A DNA stretch of 64,000 nucleotides, taken from NCBI GenBank assembly GCA_016702335.1, contig JADJEF010000020.1:682001-746000 (forward strand), given 5' to 3'. Position 1 is the stretch's first letter. The number at the start of each line of letters is the position of its first letter. The stretch comes from Rhodocyclaceae bacterium (GTDB taxonomy: Bacteria; Pseudomonadota; Gammaproteobacteria; Burkholderiales; Rhodocyclaceae). Below are positions 33,127 to 42,022 of the stretch, piece by piece. The position numbers and the translations under genes were made by a program. The notes below the pieces were generated by a model, which saw only the letters and a list, made by a program, of their open reading frames with translations, was not told the origin of the DNA and made no database searches.

Positions 33127-34842
33127 ATGTCTCTGCGCAGCACTTTCCTCCTCCTTTTCACGTTCCTTTTCGCCCAAACTGTGCAGGCGAACGGACCGCC
33201 TGCCGCTGCCAGTACCGTCGATAGCAGCAGGATTTCGCCGACAGCCGATGCGTCTGCTGATGGCGTGCCCACAGCGCAGGTGCTCTACCAGCTTCTTCTG
33301 GCCGAGATCGCCGCCCAACGTGGGCAGTGGGGCCTGGCCACTGCCGCATATCTGGATCTTGCGAAAACCACGCGCGATGCGCGCATCGCGCATCGTGCGG
33401 CCGAAATGGGCCTCCACTCCAAGCAATACGCCAATGGCATCGAGGCGGGGCGGTTGTGGCTCGAGCTGGCGCCCAACGATCCCGCCGCCAGCGTGGTTCT
33501 GGCCAGCTTTTACGTCGCCACCCAAAAGACCGACGAGTTGTCGGTCGTTCTGCAAAAAAGTCTGACTGCCGCCGGCCCGGAGATTGGACCCGCACTGCTA
33601 CGGCTCAACCGTGTCTTGGCCCGCTACAACGACAAGACCGCCGTCATGCAACTGATCGAGCAGGTCACCGTGCCCTATCTCAACATCGCGGAAGCTCGCT
33701 TTGTTCGAGCTCAAGCGGCCGCCAACGCCAAGGACGGGTTGCGCACGCAGGCAGAAATTGATCAGGCGTTGGCGCTCAAGCCCGATTGGGAAATGGCCGC
33801 ACTGTTCAAGTTTCAGCAACTCCCCAGCGGCGCGCCCGCACTCACGTTTGCCGAAGATTTCCTGGCCCGGCATGCCGAGGCCAAGGACATGCGTCTCGCC
33901 TATGCACGAGGCCTGGTCGCCGCCAAACGCTATACGGAAGCACGCCAGGAGTTCCGACGCCTGCGCGCAGTACTCCCCGAAAGCGCTGACATCGCTTATG
34001 CCGTAGGTGTGCTAGCGCTACAACTGAATGACGCTACCGAAGCTGAGGCACAACTCAAGGAAGTCATTGCTCTGGGTGACGGGCGCGCTGACTCGGCGCG
34101 CTTCTACCTTGGGCAAATTGCCGAGTTCGATCAACGCGTCGAGGAAGCGATACGCTGGTATCGCGAGGTGAGCGATGATGAGCAGCGCCTGAGTGCGCTC
34201 CTGCGAGGGACCCAACTGCTGGTCGGGCTCGACCGGCTCGATGAGGCCAGAGAGTGGCTAACGGCCGCTCGAGCGGAAGCTTCCGCTGATGCGCCACGAC
34301 TGTACCTCGCCGAGATTCAACTGTTGCGCGACAAGCAGCGCTACGACGATGTGCAGCAATTGATTGCCAAGGCCTTGGTGCGCTTCCCCGAGAACACCGA
34401 TCTGATTTATGAGGCTGGCTTGAATGCGGAACGCCTGGGCGACGTCGCGCTTCTTGAAAAGCACTTCCGCCACCTCATAGCGCTTAAGCCTGACTCTCCT
34501 CAGGGCTATAACGCGCTGGGCTATTCGTTTGCCGATCGCGCAATCAAATTGAACGAAGCCGAGCAGTTGATTGACAAGGCGATGGCGCTGGCGCCCGACG
34601 ATCACTACATTCTCGACAGCAAAGGCTGGGTTCTTTTTCGCATGGGCCGACTCAGTGAAGCGCTCGAATTCCTGCGACGGGCCTATGCAAAGAACGCTGA
34701 ACCAGAAATCGCCGCCCACATCGGCGAAGTGCTCTGGGCCATGGGAGAGCGCTCCGAGGCTGAGGCGCTCTGGCGTGCCGCTGACAAAGCCCACCCGGGC
34801 AACGGCGAACTGGCAGCCACGATCAAGCGCTTCCTGCCTTGA
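33127..34842 (+). CDS. Exported tetratricopeptide-repeat protein
   Basis: 571 residues from the ATG at 33127, which gives a clean signal peptide (MSLRSTFLLLFTFLFAQTVQ). The rest is helical TPR repeats, for example GYNALGYSFADRAIKLNEAE and DDHYILDSKGWVLFRMGRL near the C terminus. Proteins of this type sit upstream of lolB in many betaproteobacteria and may help outer-membrane or envelope assembly, but the role is not established. An in-frame ATG at 33076 is an alternative start. lolB starts in an overlap with its stop. Confidence 0.88.
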   Translation: MSLRSTFLLLFTFLFAQTVQANGPPAAASTVDSSRISPTADASADGVPTAQVLYQLLLAEIAAQRGQWGLATAAYLDLAKTTRDARIAHRAAEMGLHSKQYANGIEAGRLWLELAPNDPAASVVLASFYVATQKTDELSVVLQKSLTAAGPEIGPALLRLNRVLARYNDKTAVMQLIEQVTVPYLNIAEARFVRAQAAANAKDGLRTQAEIDQALALKPDWEMAALFKFQQLPSGAPALTFAEDFLARHAEAKDMRLAYARGLVAAKRYTEARQEFRRLRAVLPESADIAYAVGVLALQLNDATEAEAQLKEVIALGDGRADSARFYLGQIAEFDQRVEEAIRWYREVSDDEQRLSALLRGTQLLVGLDRLDEAREWLTAARAEASADAPRLYLAEIQLLRDKQRYDDVQQLIAKALVRFPENTDLIYEAGLNAERLGDVALLEKHFRHLIALKPDSPQGYNALGYSFADRAIKLNEAEQLIDKAMALAPDDHYILDSKGWVLFRMGRLSEALEFLRRAYAKNAEPEIAAHIGEVLWAMGERSEAEALWRAADKAHPGNGELAATIKRFLP

Positions 34843-35444
34843 GTCTCACCCTTGGTACCCCGGCGTGTGACACGACCGGCAGCCCCGGCTGGAAACTCGC
34901 CGTCATTGCCGCTCTGAGCATCATTCTCTCGGCGTGTGGTGCCCTGCCGACCGGCCATGACGCGACGCTGGCAACGCCGCCACTCGGCCCTCCCGTCGAG
35001 ACGTTTCATCTGCGCGGTCGCGCCATGCTGCGACAGGATCAACGCGTCGACCACTTCCGTTTCGACTGGCAACATTCGACAGAGCGTGACACCCTGCTGA
35101 TCACCAGCCCGTTTGGCCAAGGTGTCGGCAAGGTCAGTCGTGACGCGACGGGTGCCAGCCTGCGTCTTGCAGATGGCCGCACCGACCGTGCGGAATCACT
35201 TGAGACCCTCGCAGAGCAACTTTTCGGCACCCCGATTCCGCTCGGTGAATTGGCCAACTGGCTGCGCGGAACCTACCCACAGACGGTCGGGGGCGCAGGT
35301 GAATGGTCGGTTGAAGTTGAGCAGATCGACACCGTCAGAGCTTCCGGAGCACAGACCACCCACACGCTGCCCCGTGTTCAACTCCTGCGTAACCAAGATC
35401 TCCTGTTGCGCTTGATCGTCGATGAGCGCGAAAGCCTCCCATGA
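34839..35444 (+). CDS. lolB: Outer-membrane lipoprotein insertase LolB
   Basis: Accepts lipoproteins from LolA and inserts them in the outer membrane. It has 201 residues from a TTG overlapping the previous stop (TTGA). The lipoprotein signal WKLAVIAALSIILSACG has the lipobox LSAC at about residue 30. Downstream FHLRGRAMLR, FRFDWQH and LITSPFGQGVGKV are LolB-like. The N terminus before the signal is longer than usual. It overlaps ispE by 4 bp. Confidence 0.9.
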   Translation: MSLTLGTPACDTTGSPGWKLAVIAALSIILSACGALPTGHDATLATPPLGPPVETFHLRGRAMLRQDQRVDHFRFDWQHSTERDTLLITSPFGQGVGKVSRDATGASLRLADGRTDRAESLETLAEQLFGTPIPLGELANWLRGTYPQTVGGAGEWSVEVEQIDTVRASGAQTTHTLPRVQLLRNQDLLLRLIVDERESLP

Positions 35445-36307
35445 CCACATGGGACTGGACAAGTGACTGGCCGGCACCGGCCAAGATCAATCTGTTTCTG
35501 CACGTGACTGGTCGCCGCGATGACGGCTATCACACATTGCAAACGGCTTTCCGCTTTCTCGATCTCGCCGATAGCCTGCGTTTTTCGCCGCGTAATGACA
35601 CGATGATTGTGCGCACCCACGACATCCCCGGAGTCGCGGTAAATCAGGATCTGGTCATCAAAGCCGCACAACTGTTGCAAAGCGTCTGTGCGACCCAACA
35701 AGGTGTTTCCATCACCGTGAAGAAGCGCCTCCCGATGGGTGGCGGTCTCGGCGGCGGCAGTTCGGATGCCGCCACTACCCTGATAGCGCTCAACCAGTTG
35801 TGGACGTGCGCGCTGGACACGCATCAACTTCAGGCGCTTGGTCTGCGCCTGGGCGCCGATGTGCCGGTATTCATTCACGGCAAATCGTGCTTTGCCGAAG
35901 GCGTCGGTGAACAGTTTTCAGATATTCAGATTCCGCCGACCTGGTACCTGCTGGTCGCACCACCGGTGAGCGTGCCGACTGAAGAAATATTTCGCGCCCC
36001 CGAACTGAGCCGCGATACCCCGGTCATCGCGCCAAACCAATGGCACTTTGGATTTGGCCACAACGACATGGAGCCCGTCGCAGCAAGCCGCTACCCACAG
36101 GTGGCAGCGGCCCTGAGCCAATTGCGCGCACTCGGACCGGCACGAATGAGCGGTTCGGGCGCCTGCTGCTTCGCTGAATTCGCGACTGAAAGCCAAGCCC
36201 TGAACGCCCAGCGACAACTGCCTGCCGACATCGTTTCTTTCGTCACCCCGGGAGTTGACCGTCACCCCCTGCTAGCCACAACAACCACCAGCCCACGACA
36301 CTCATGA
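35441..36307 (+). CDS. ispE: 4-diphosphocytidyl-2-C-methyl-D-erythritol kinase IspE
   Basis: GHMP kinase of the MEP isoprenoid pathway. It is 288 residues with PAPAKINLFLHVTGRRDDGYH at the N terminus (in parts: PAPAKINLFL and GRRDDGYH), the ATP loop PMGGGLGGGSSDAAT and MSGSGACCFAEF. In related genomes tRNA-Gln and prs usually follow; here a PP0621-type gene and pilSR follow, and tRNA-Gln-prs is 10 kb away on the other strand. Confidence 0.96.
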   Translation: MTTWDWTSDWPAPAKINLFLHVTGRRDDGYHTLQTAFRFLDLADSLRFSPRNDTMIVRTHDIPGVAVNQDLVIKAAQLLQSVCATQQGVSITVKKRLPMGGGLGGGSSDAATTLIALNQLWTCALDTHQLQALGLRLGADVPVFIHGKSCFAEGVGEQFSDIQIPPTWYLLVAPPVSVPTEEIFRAPELSRDTPVIAPNQWHFGFGHNDMEPVAASRYPQVAAALSQLRALGPARMSGSGACCFAEFATESQALNAQRQLPADIVSFVTPGVDRHPLLATTTTSPRHS

Positions 36308-36540
36308 GCCGGCTACTACTGATTCTCATTTTTGGCGTACTGGTTTTTTTAGCCATACGTGCCCTGCGTCGCTTTAAGAGCTATCAGCGCGGCGACAAGC
36401 GTATTGGCGACGCACAAGAAGATAGTTTTGTCGCCTGCGCTCATTGTGGCATCCACGTTCCGCAGCGTGATGCCATTCGCTCCGGGCCCTTGGTTTTTTG
36501 CTCTGAAGCACATCGAAAGCTAGGCAAGACCGACCCGTGA
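36304..36540 (+). CDS. PP0621-family membrane-anchored zinc-ribbon protein
   Basis: 78 residues: one N-terminal helix (LLLILIFGVLVFLAIRALRR) and a small metal-binding end with CAHCGIHVP and FCSEAHRK. The family is conserved directly upstream of pilS in betaproteobacteria, but its function is unknown. It overlaps both neighbours by 4 bp, so it is translationally coupled to ispE and pilS. Confidence 0.85.
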   Translation: MSRLLLILIFGVLVFLAIRALRRFKSYQRGDKRIGDAQEDSFVACAHCGIHVPQRDAIRSGPLVFCSEAHRKLGKTDP

Positions 36541-38114
36541 CCGACTCCGCCGTTCCTGATTACTACTGGCGCTCGCTGCGCTATTTCTGCTATTACCGCC
36601 TGACCGTCGCCGGCCTGCTCATCCTCGGCGCCTCGGCTTATGCCGAGGTCATCAGTTTTGGGGCCCAGGACACACGACTGTTCTTGCGCACGGCTGTGCT
36701 TTACTTCGCCGGTGCCATCGCTATGGCGGTGACAGTACACCGTCGAGCACCTTCTTTCTCGACTCAGCTCACACTGCAGGCCCTGCTGGACATTTTCCTG
36801 CTGACCTTGCTGATGTATGCCAGCGGCGGCCAGAAGAGCGGTCTGGGCATGTTGATGCTGGTCACACTTGCGGGCAGCGGCCTGGTGGGCGAAGGCCGCA
36901 TGGTGCTGTTCTTTGCCTCGGTTGCGTCAGTGGCCATGCTTCTGGAGCAAGGCTGGCGCACCCTTCGCTTCGACGGCGACTCGGTCGACTTTTTCCGCAC
37001 CGGCCTGATTTGCGTCAGCTTCTTCGTTATGGCGATTACGGCGCGACTGCTGGCTCGGCGGGTAGTCGCGAACGAGGAGTTGGCCCGGGCACGCGGCCGC
37101 GCGCTCGATCGACAGTTGGCAATCGGACGGCGCATTATTGCCGACATGACCGACGGCGTTCTGGTTCTCGACGAGCGCGGCTATGTGCAGCAGTCAAATG
37201 CCATGGCAGAGAGGCTGTTGCAACTGAGTTCAGGCACCGCCAGTCTGCGTGACTGGTCGCCTTATCTCGCTCATCAGATGCATGTACATACCGACGTCGA
37301 CCGCGAACTTTCAGAAGTCATACGATCGCGTGAAGGCAAGTTGCTGCGCTTGCGCTTGCTGCCGGCCACAGCGGGCGGAGGCGATGCCATCGTGTATGTT
37401 GAAGACATGGAGCGCATACAAAATCAGGCGCAACAGCTCAAACTCGCCGCGCTTGGCCGGTTGACCGCCAATATTGCACATGAGATACGCAATCCTCTGG
37501 CGGCCATCTCTCATGCCGCTGAACTGATTGCCGAAGACGAAATCGATCCGGGTCGGCGCCGTTTGGCAAAAATTATCGGCGACAACTCTCAGCGCCTGAA
37601 TCGTCTCGTCACCGACGTGCTGCAACTCGGGCGTCGCGATCAGGCGGTGCGCGAAGCCATTCGCTGGGATGAATTCTTAACGGGCTTTCTTGAGGAATTT
37701 GCTTTGCATGATGCCAGTGCCAGCACACGGGTCGCGATGTTCTGCGTGCCAGACCCTATTCCCAGCTTTCGTTTTGATCGTGGACACCTGCACCGTGTGC
37801 TCTGGAATCTGCTGGTCAATGCGCTGCGTCACGCTACGCTTGCAGCGGGTGCCGTGAAGCTGACTCTGGTTTCGGTCGATGAGACAGCCCTGGAGTTGCA
37901 TATCGAGGATGACGGTCCGGGAATCGACGGTAATATCCGCAAGCAGATGTTCGAACCATTCATTACCAGCCATGGCAAAGGCACCGGGCTGGGGTTGTAC
38001 ATTGCTCGCGAGTTGTGCGAGATCAATGACGCCCGTCTGGAATTCATCGACCCGCTTCCGGGCGCATCGCTCACCGGCGCGCACTTCGTACTTCGCATGA
38101 GTATTGAGACATGA
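36537..38114 (+). CDS. pilS: Sensor histidine kinase PilS
   Basis: Membrane sensor that phosphorylates PilR to control pilin transcription. It is 525 residues from a GTG start: about six membrane helices in the first 180 residues, a PAS-like segment (RRIIADMTDGVLVLDERGYV), the H-box HEIRNPLAAISHAAEL, N-box LWNLLVNALRHA and G-boxes DDGPGIDG and GKGTGLGLYIA. The stop overlaps pilR by 4 bp. Confidence 0.94.
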   Translation: MTDSAVPDYYWRSLRYFCYYRLTVAGLLILGASAYAEVISFGAQDTRLFLRTAVLYFAGAIAMAVTVHRRAPSFSTQLTLQALLDIFLLTLLMYASGGQKSGLGMLMLVTLAGSGLVGEGRMVLFFASVASVAMLLEQGWRTLRFDGDSVDFFRTGLICVSFFVMAITARLLARRVVANEELARARGRALDRQLAIGRRIIADMTDGVLVLDERGYVQQSNAMAERLLQLSSGTASLRDWSPYLAHQMHVHTDVDRELSEVIRSREGKLLRLRLLPATAGGGDAIVYVEDMERIQNQAQQLKLAALGRLTANIAHEIRNPLAAISHAAELIAEDEIDPGRRRLAKIIGDNSQRLNRLVTDVLQLGRRDQAVREAIRWDEFLTGFLEEFALHDASASTRVAMFCVPDPIPSFRFDRGHLHRVLWNLLVNALRHATLAAGAVKLTLVSVDETALELHIEDDGPGIDGNIRKQMFEPFITSHGKGTGLGLYIARELCEINDARLEFIDPLPGASLTGAHFVLRMSIET

Positions 38115-39469
38115 CCCGTAATGATCAGCGCCAGTCAAGCCCCTGCCCACAGGTTCTGGTGGTTGACGACGAACCGGATATTCGCGAATTGCTGGATCTG
38201 ACACTGGCGCGCATGGGCCTGCGAGCCGAGTGCGTCGGCACCCTTGCGCAAGCCTACGCCGCGCTGGACAAGGGTAGCTTTCAGTTGTGCATCACCGATA
38301 TGCGCCTGCCGGATGGCGAGGGCATTGAACTCGTCCGGCATATCGGAACCTTGTGTGCCGACATCCCGGTAGCGGTCATTACCGCCTTCGGCAGCGCCGA
38401 TAGTGCGGTTGCCGCACTCAAGGCCGGCGCGTTCGACTACGTCTCAAAGCCGGTGTCACTCGAACAATTGCGCGGACTGGTGAAATCTGCCCTGGATCTC
38501 GAAGTCGATGCCCGTCATGGCCCTACTGGCGACGAACCGCAATTGCTCGGCGAAGCTCCGGCCATGCAGCAGGCACGGGCGCTCATCGATCGGGTGGCAC
38601 GCAGTCAGGCCCCCGTGCACATCACCGGCGAATCGGGTACCGGCAAGGAACTCGCCGCCCGGCGCATCCATGCACTCGGCGGCCGCGCCAAGGGCCCGTT
38701 CATTCCCGTCAACTGCGGTGCCATTCCCGAGACGCTCATGGAGAGCGAATTTTTTGGCTATCGCAAAGGGGCATTCACCGGGGCTGACAGCGACAGGGAT
38801 GGTTTCTTTCAGGTGGCCTCAGGCGGCACGCTATTTCTCGACGAGGTAGCCGATCTGCCGCTGAATGTGCAAGTCAAGCTGCTGCGCGCGATTCAAGAGA
38901 AGCGCGTGCGCAAAGTGGGGGCCGCTGTTGAAGATCCGGTGGATATCCGACTGATCTGCGCGACCCATCGCGACTTGCGCAGCATGGTTGAGCAAGGCAA
39001 GTTTCGCCAGGATCTGTTTTACCGGATCAATGTCATCGAATTGCGCATGCCGCCCCTGCGTGAATGTCGCGATGACATTCCCTTGTTGGCGCACACCATA
39101 GCGGCCCGGCTTCATTCCGGCGATACCCCTGCCGCGGCGCTCACTGACTCGGCGCTCGCCGCACTGCAAAACTATCCCTTTCCTGGCAATGTACGCGAGT
39201 TGGAAAACGTCATTGAGCGTGCGCTGGCCTTGATGACCGGTCCACATATCGACGCCGATGACCTGGGTTTGAACCTGATACCGGAAGTCGGCGCTGACGG
39301 GACGGCGGCTGTGGCTTCGCTACAGGACCACCTCGATGCGGTCGAGTGCAAAGCCATCAGCGAAGCACTCGTGCGCTGCAACGGGAACCGCACGGCAGCC
39401 GCCAAGATACTTGGGATCAGCTTCCGCTCCATGCGCTATCGCATGGCGCGCCTGGGCATGCGTGACTGA
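38111..39469 (+). CDS. pilR: Sigma-54 dependent response regulator PilR
   Basis: NtrC-class activator that opens sigma-54 promoters such as that of the major pilin. It has 452 residues: a receiver with phospho-Asp in CITDMRLPDGEG, an AAA+ domain with GESGTGKELAARRIHALG and the sigma-54 loop GAFTGAD, then a Fis-type helix-turn-helix (GNRTAAAKILGISFRSMRYR). Repeat copy 9 encodes PEVGADGTAA in the linker between AAA+ and DNA-binding domains. Its partner sigma factor is encoded at 4.3 kb. Confidence 0.95.
   Translation: MTRNDQRQSSPCPQVLVVDDEPDIRELLDLTLARMGLRAECVGTLAQAYAALDKGSFQLCITDMRLPDGEGIELVRHIGTLCADIPVAVITAFGSADSAVAALKAGAFDYVSKPVSLEQLRGLVKSALDLEVDARHGPTGDEPQLLGEAPAMQQARALIDRVARSQAPVHITGESGTGKELAARRIHALGGRAKGPFIPVNCGAIPETLMESEFFGYRKGAFTGADSDRDGFFQVASGGTLFLDEVADLPLNVQVKLLRAIQEKRVRKVGAAVEDPVDIRLICATHRDLRSMVEQGKFRQDLFYRINVIELRMPPLRECRDDIPLLAHTIAARLHSGDTPAAALTDSALAALQNYPFPGNVRELENVIERALALMTGPHIDADDLGLNLIPEVGADGTAAVASLQDHLDAVECKAISEALVRCNGNRTAAAKILGISFRSMRYRMARLGMRD
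39281..39308 (-). repeat. Dispersed 29-bp repeat, copy 9 (inside pilR)
   Basis: On the minus strand: CCGCCGT, spacer CCCG, TCAGCGCCGACTT, CCGG. It is among the more diverged copies (first base of the right arm is T). It lies in an interdomain linker. Confidence 0.75.
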
Positions 39470-39472
39470 ACC

Positions 39473-40045
39473 ATGTCGGAGTCGTTATGCCTGGGCAACG
39501 ATGGCTGGCTGATCTGCAATACCCCGTGGGTTCGTCACTCGCCGTCGCCTAATTTTGACGAGCGTCCGGCTGACAGCGGCCAGGTTGATCTCATTGTGGT
39601 GCATGCGATCAGTTTGCCGCCCAATGATTTCAGCAGCGCGGCGGTCGAGCTGTTTTTCCACAATCAGCTCGACCCGAACGCGCACCCGTACTTCCGTACC
39701 ATCGCATCGGTACGGGTTTCGGCGCATTTCTTTATTCGCCGCACCGGCGAAGTCATTCAGTTTGTTTCGACCAGCAAACGCGCGTGGCATGCCGGAGTGT
39801 CATCGTGGCACGGCCGCCAGCGCTGCAATGACTTCTCGCTGGGCATCGAGCTTGAGGGTGGCGATGAGATTGCCTTTGAGTCGATTCAATACGAACGACT
39901 CAATGCATTGATCGCAGCGCTACATCACGACCATGGCGTCACTGAAATCGTTGGCCACAGCGACATTGCATCAGGACGCAAGACCGACCCAGGCCCGTGC
40001 TTTGATTGGACACGAGTGCTCAGCGTGCCACGAAAATTTGCCTGA
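39473..40045 (+). CDS. ampD: 1,6-anhydro-N-acetylmuramyl-L-alanine amidase AmpD
   Basis: Cytoplasmic zinc amidase of peptidoglycan recycling that removes peptides from anhydro-muropeptides. It is 190 residues with zinc-ligand regions LIVVHAISLPP and VGHSDIASGRKTDPGPCFDW and the family start WVRHSPSPNFDERP. No signal peptide. It lies 3 bp after pilR, so it may ride on the pilSR transcript. The lytic transglycosylase at 9.8 kb would generate precursors of its substrates. Confidence 0.94.
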   Translation: MSESLCLGNDGWLICNTPWVRHSPSPNFDERPADSGQVDLIVVHAISLPPNDFSSAAVELFFHNQLDPNAHPYFRTIASVRVSAHFFIRRTGEVIQFVSTSKRAWHAGVSSWHGRQRCNDFSLGIELEGGDEIAFESIQYERLNALIAALHHDHGVTEIVGHSDIASGRKTDPGPCFDWTRVLSVPRKFA

Positions 40046-40220
40046 GCACTTTCGTTTTCGGCAACCACTCCAAAACAAATTGATGGACGGAAAAAGACGA
40101 GGAATTCGGCCCTTTCGATTGCATCGAGCGTGCTGATAATCCATCCTAACCCAGACGGGTTGCAGCAATTACGTGGTGGTTTTTTCCTGTTCCTTGTTCC
40201 ATTCCTACTAGGAGATTCGT
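40046..40220 (+). promoter_or_regulatory. Intergenic leader of the histone-like gene
   Basis: 175 bp, more AT-rich than its surroundings. GATAAT at 40135-40140 is a possible -10, but no good -35 lies 16-18 bp upstream. A strong ribosome site (AGGAGA) ends 6 bp before the ATG at 40221. Confidence 0.4.
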
Positions 40221-40850
40221 ATGGCTGAAGATAAGAAAGCCAAGAAGCCCGCCGCTAAGAAAGCTGCGGCCCCCAAGAAGCCCGTAGCAAAGAAAGTAGC
40301 AGCCCCAGCAAAGGCAGCCGCCCCGAAAAAGGCAGCCGCCCCGAAAAAGGCCGCTGCTCCCGCAAAGGCCGCTGCTCCCGCAAAGGCCGCTGCTCCGAAG
40401 AAGGCCGCTGCTCCGAAGAAGGCCGCCGCTCCGAAGAAGGCCGCTGCTCCGAAGAAGGCCGCTACTCCGAAGAAGGCCGCTGCTCCGAAGAAGGCCGCTG
40501 CTCCGAAGAAGGCCGCTGCTCCGAAGAAGGCCGCTGCTCCGAAGAAGGCCGCCGCTCCGAAGAAGGCCGCCGCTCCGAAGAAGGCCGCTGCTCCGAAGAA
40601 GGCCGCTGCTCCGAAGAAGGCCGCCGCTCCGAAGAAGACCGCCGCTCCGAAGAAGGCTGCTGCTCCGAAGAAGGCTGCTGCTCCGAAGAAGACCGCCGCT
40701 CCGAAGAAGGCTGCTGCTCCGAAGAAGGCTGCTGCTCCGAAGAAGGCTGCTGCTCCGGCAACGCCACCCTCGACAGCGGCAGCGCCTGGCACCAAAGCTT
40801 CGTTGAACCCGGCGGCGGCCTGGCCGTTCCCGACCGGTTCGCGTCCCTAA
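40221..40850 (+). CDS. Histone H1-like Lys/Ala/Pro repeat protein
   Basis: 209 residues, nearly all Lys, Ala and Pro, resembling AlgP/Hc-type bacterial histone H1-like proteins that bind DNA through a disordered basic tail. After MAEDKKAKKPAAKKAAA, the body is a run of the pentapeptide APKKA from a 15-bp unit (GCTCCGAAGAAGGCC and close variants), repeated about 25 times between roughly 40375 and 40755. A short non-repeat end (WPFPTGSRP) closes it. Copy number should vary by slippage. Long open frames on the opposite strand are by-products of the repeat. Confidence 0.88.
   Translation: MAEDKKAKKPAAKKAAAPKKPVAKKVAAPAKAAAPKKAAAPKKAAAPAKAAAPAKAAAPKKAAAPKKAAAPKKAAAPKKAATPKKAAAPKKAAAPKKAAAPKKAAAPKKAAAPKKAAAPKKAAAPKKAAAPKKAAAPKKTAAPKKAAAPKKAAAPKKTAAPKKAAAPKKAAAPKKAAAPATPPSTAAAPGTKASLNPAAAWPFPTGSRP
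40375..40755 (+). repeat. 15-bp tandem repeat array in the histone-like gene
   Basis: Units of GCTCCGAAGAAGGCC with third-position and ACC/GCT/GCA variants, in frame throughout, each coding APKKA. Variation is mostly synonymous apart from a few Ala to Thr changes, so the amino-acid pattern is kept under selection. Confidence 0.85.
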
Positions 40851-40863
40851 GCGCACCGTGGGC

Positions 40864-40912
40864 GGAATCGAAAGATTCCGAAAAAACGCGACCTTCGGGT
40901 CGCGTTTTTTTT
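40864..40912 (+). terminator. Tandem hairpins and rho-independent terminator after the histone-like gene
   Basis: First stem GGAATC/GATTCC closes a GAAA tetraloop (40864-40879). The second, AACGCGACC/GGTCGCGTT with a TTCG loop (about 40885-40906), runs into eight T's (40905-40912). The A-run before the second stem also makes it usable from the other strand. Strong stems and loops suggest efficient termination. Confidence 0.9.
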
Positions 40913-40970
40913 GCCCGCGAATCACCGGCCGCGCGGATCGATCTTGATCAGGCGGGAACCCTTGGCTGCG

Positions 40971-40976
40971 TATAAT
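40971..40976 (+). promoter_or_regulatory. Possible -10 element of fbp
   Basis: Perfect TATAAT 39 bp before the fbp ATG. The only -35-like hexamer, TTGATC at 40944-40949, is 21 bp away, longer than usual, so the promoter is tentative. Confidence 0.45.
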
Positions 40977-41014
40977 CGGACGCATACAGACTTTTCCGTT
41001 CCTCGCTGACACTT

Positions 41015-42022
41015 ATGCGCTCCATCAGTCTCTCGCGTTTTCTCATTGAAGAGCAACGCGACAAGAACCAGATACCCGCCGATCTTCGCTTGCTTATAGA
41101 GGTCGTTGCTCGTGCCTGCAAGGCAATCGCGATAGCTATTGGCAAAGGTGGCATTGCCGGCGTGTTGGGATCTGCGGGCAGCGACAATGTGCAAGGTGAG
41201 GTGCAAAAAAAGCTGGACGTGATTTCCAATGAGTACCTGTTGGAAGCCAACGAGTGGGGCGGCCACCTCGCGGCCATGGCCAGCGAAGAGATGGAGTTGC
41301 CGCACGCCATTCCCAACCGCTATCCCAAGGGCGAGTACCTGCTGCTGTTTGATCCGCTCGACGGCTCGTCCAATATTGACGTCAACATCTCGGTAGGCAC
41401 CATATTTTCGGTATTGCGCTGTCCCGAAGGCAGCAGCGGCGACGAGGCCGCATTTTTGCAGCCCGGTACGCGGCAAGTATGTGCCGGCTACGCCGTCTAT
41501 GGCCCGACCACGTTGCTGGTTCTGGCCTTGGGTGACGGTGTCAATGTATTCACCCTGAATCGTGAATTGGGCAGCTTTGTACTGACACAGGAAAACCTTC
41601 GCATTCCTGAAGAAACACGGGAGTTCGCCATCAACGCATCGAATATCCGGCACTGGGAAGCCCCGGTACGCCGCTACGTCGACGAACTACTGGCGGGAAC
41701 AACCGGACCGAGGGGCGAGGATTTCAACATGCGCTGGGTCGCCTCCATGGTCGCCGATGTGCACCGCATTCTTTCGCGCGGCGGTATCTTCATGTACCCA
41801 CTGGATGCAAAAACCGTCGACCAAGGGGGCAAGCTCCGGCTGATGTATGAAGCCAACCCGATGGCCTACATTGTTGAGCAGGCCGGAGGTGCCGCCACCA
41901 CGGGACGCGCCCGCATTCTCGACATTCAGCCGACGCATCTGCATCAGCGTGTGCCAGTGATAATGGGCTCGAAGAGTGAAGTATTACGCGTCACCCGTTA
42001 CCACACCGAGTCTGCCGCATGA
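41015..42022 (+). CDS. fbp: Fructose-1,6-bisphosphatase class I
   Basis: Dephosphorylates fructose 1,6-bisphosphate in gluconeogenesis (and in the Calvin cycle if present). It is 335 residues with the metal-binding motif FDPLDGSSNIDVN, GTIFSVLR and the active-site end GGKLRLMYEANPMAY. The gene has its own upstream terminator and likely promoter, and overlaps the next gene by 4 bp. Confidence 0.96.
   Translation: MRSISLSRFLIEEQRDKNQIPADLRLLIEVVARACKAIAIAIGKGGIAGVLGSAGSDNVQGEVQKKLDVISNEYLLEANEWGGHLAAMASEEMELPHAIPNRYPKGEYLLLFDPLDGSSNIDVNISVGTIFSVLRCPEGSSGDEAAFLQPGTRQVCAGYAVYGPTTLLVLALGDGVNVFTLNRELGSFVLTQENLRIPEETREFAINASNIRHWEAPVRRYVDELLAGTTGPRGEDFNMRWVASMVADVHRILSRGGIFMYPLDAKTVDQGGKLRLMYEANPMAYIVEQAGGAATTGRARILDIQPTHLHQRVPVIMGSKSEVLRVTRYHTESAA

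Noticed and set aside
40375..40755. Tandem array considered as CRISPR
   Set aside because: Units are 15 bp, contiguous, without spacers, and code for APKKA in frame.
40146..41012. Long open frames on the minus strand opposite the histone-like gene
   Set aside because: They are by-products of the in-frame 15-bp repeat, which leaves all other frames open. The plus strand has a good ribosome site, a terminator and a known protein style.
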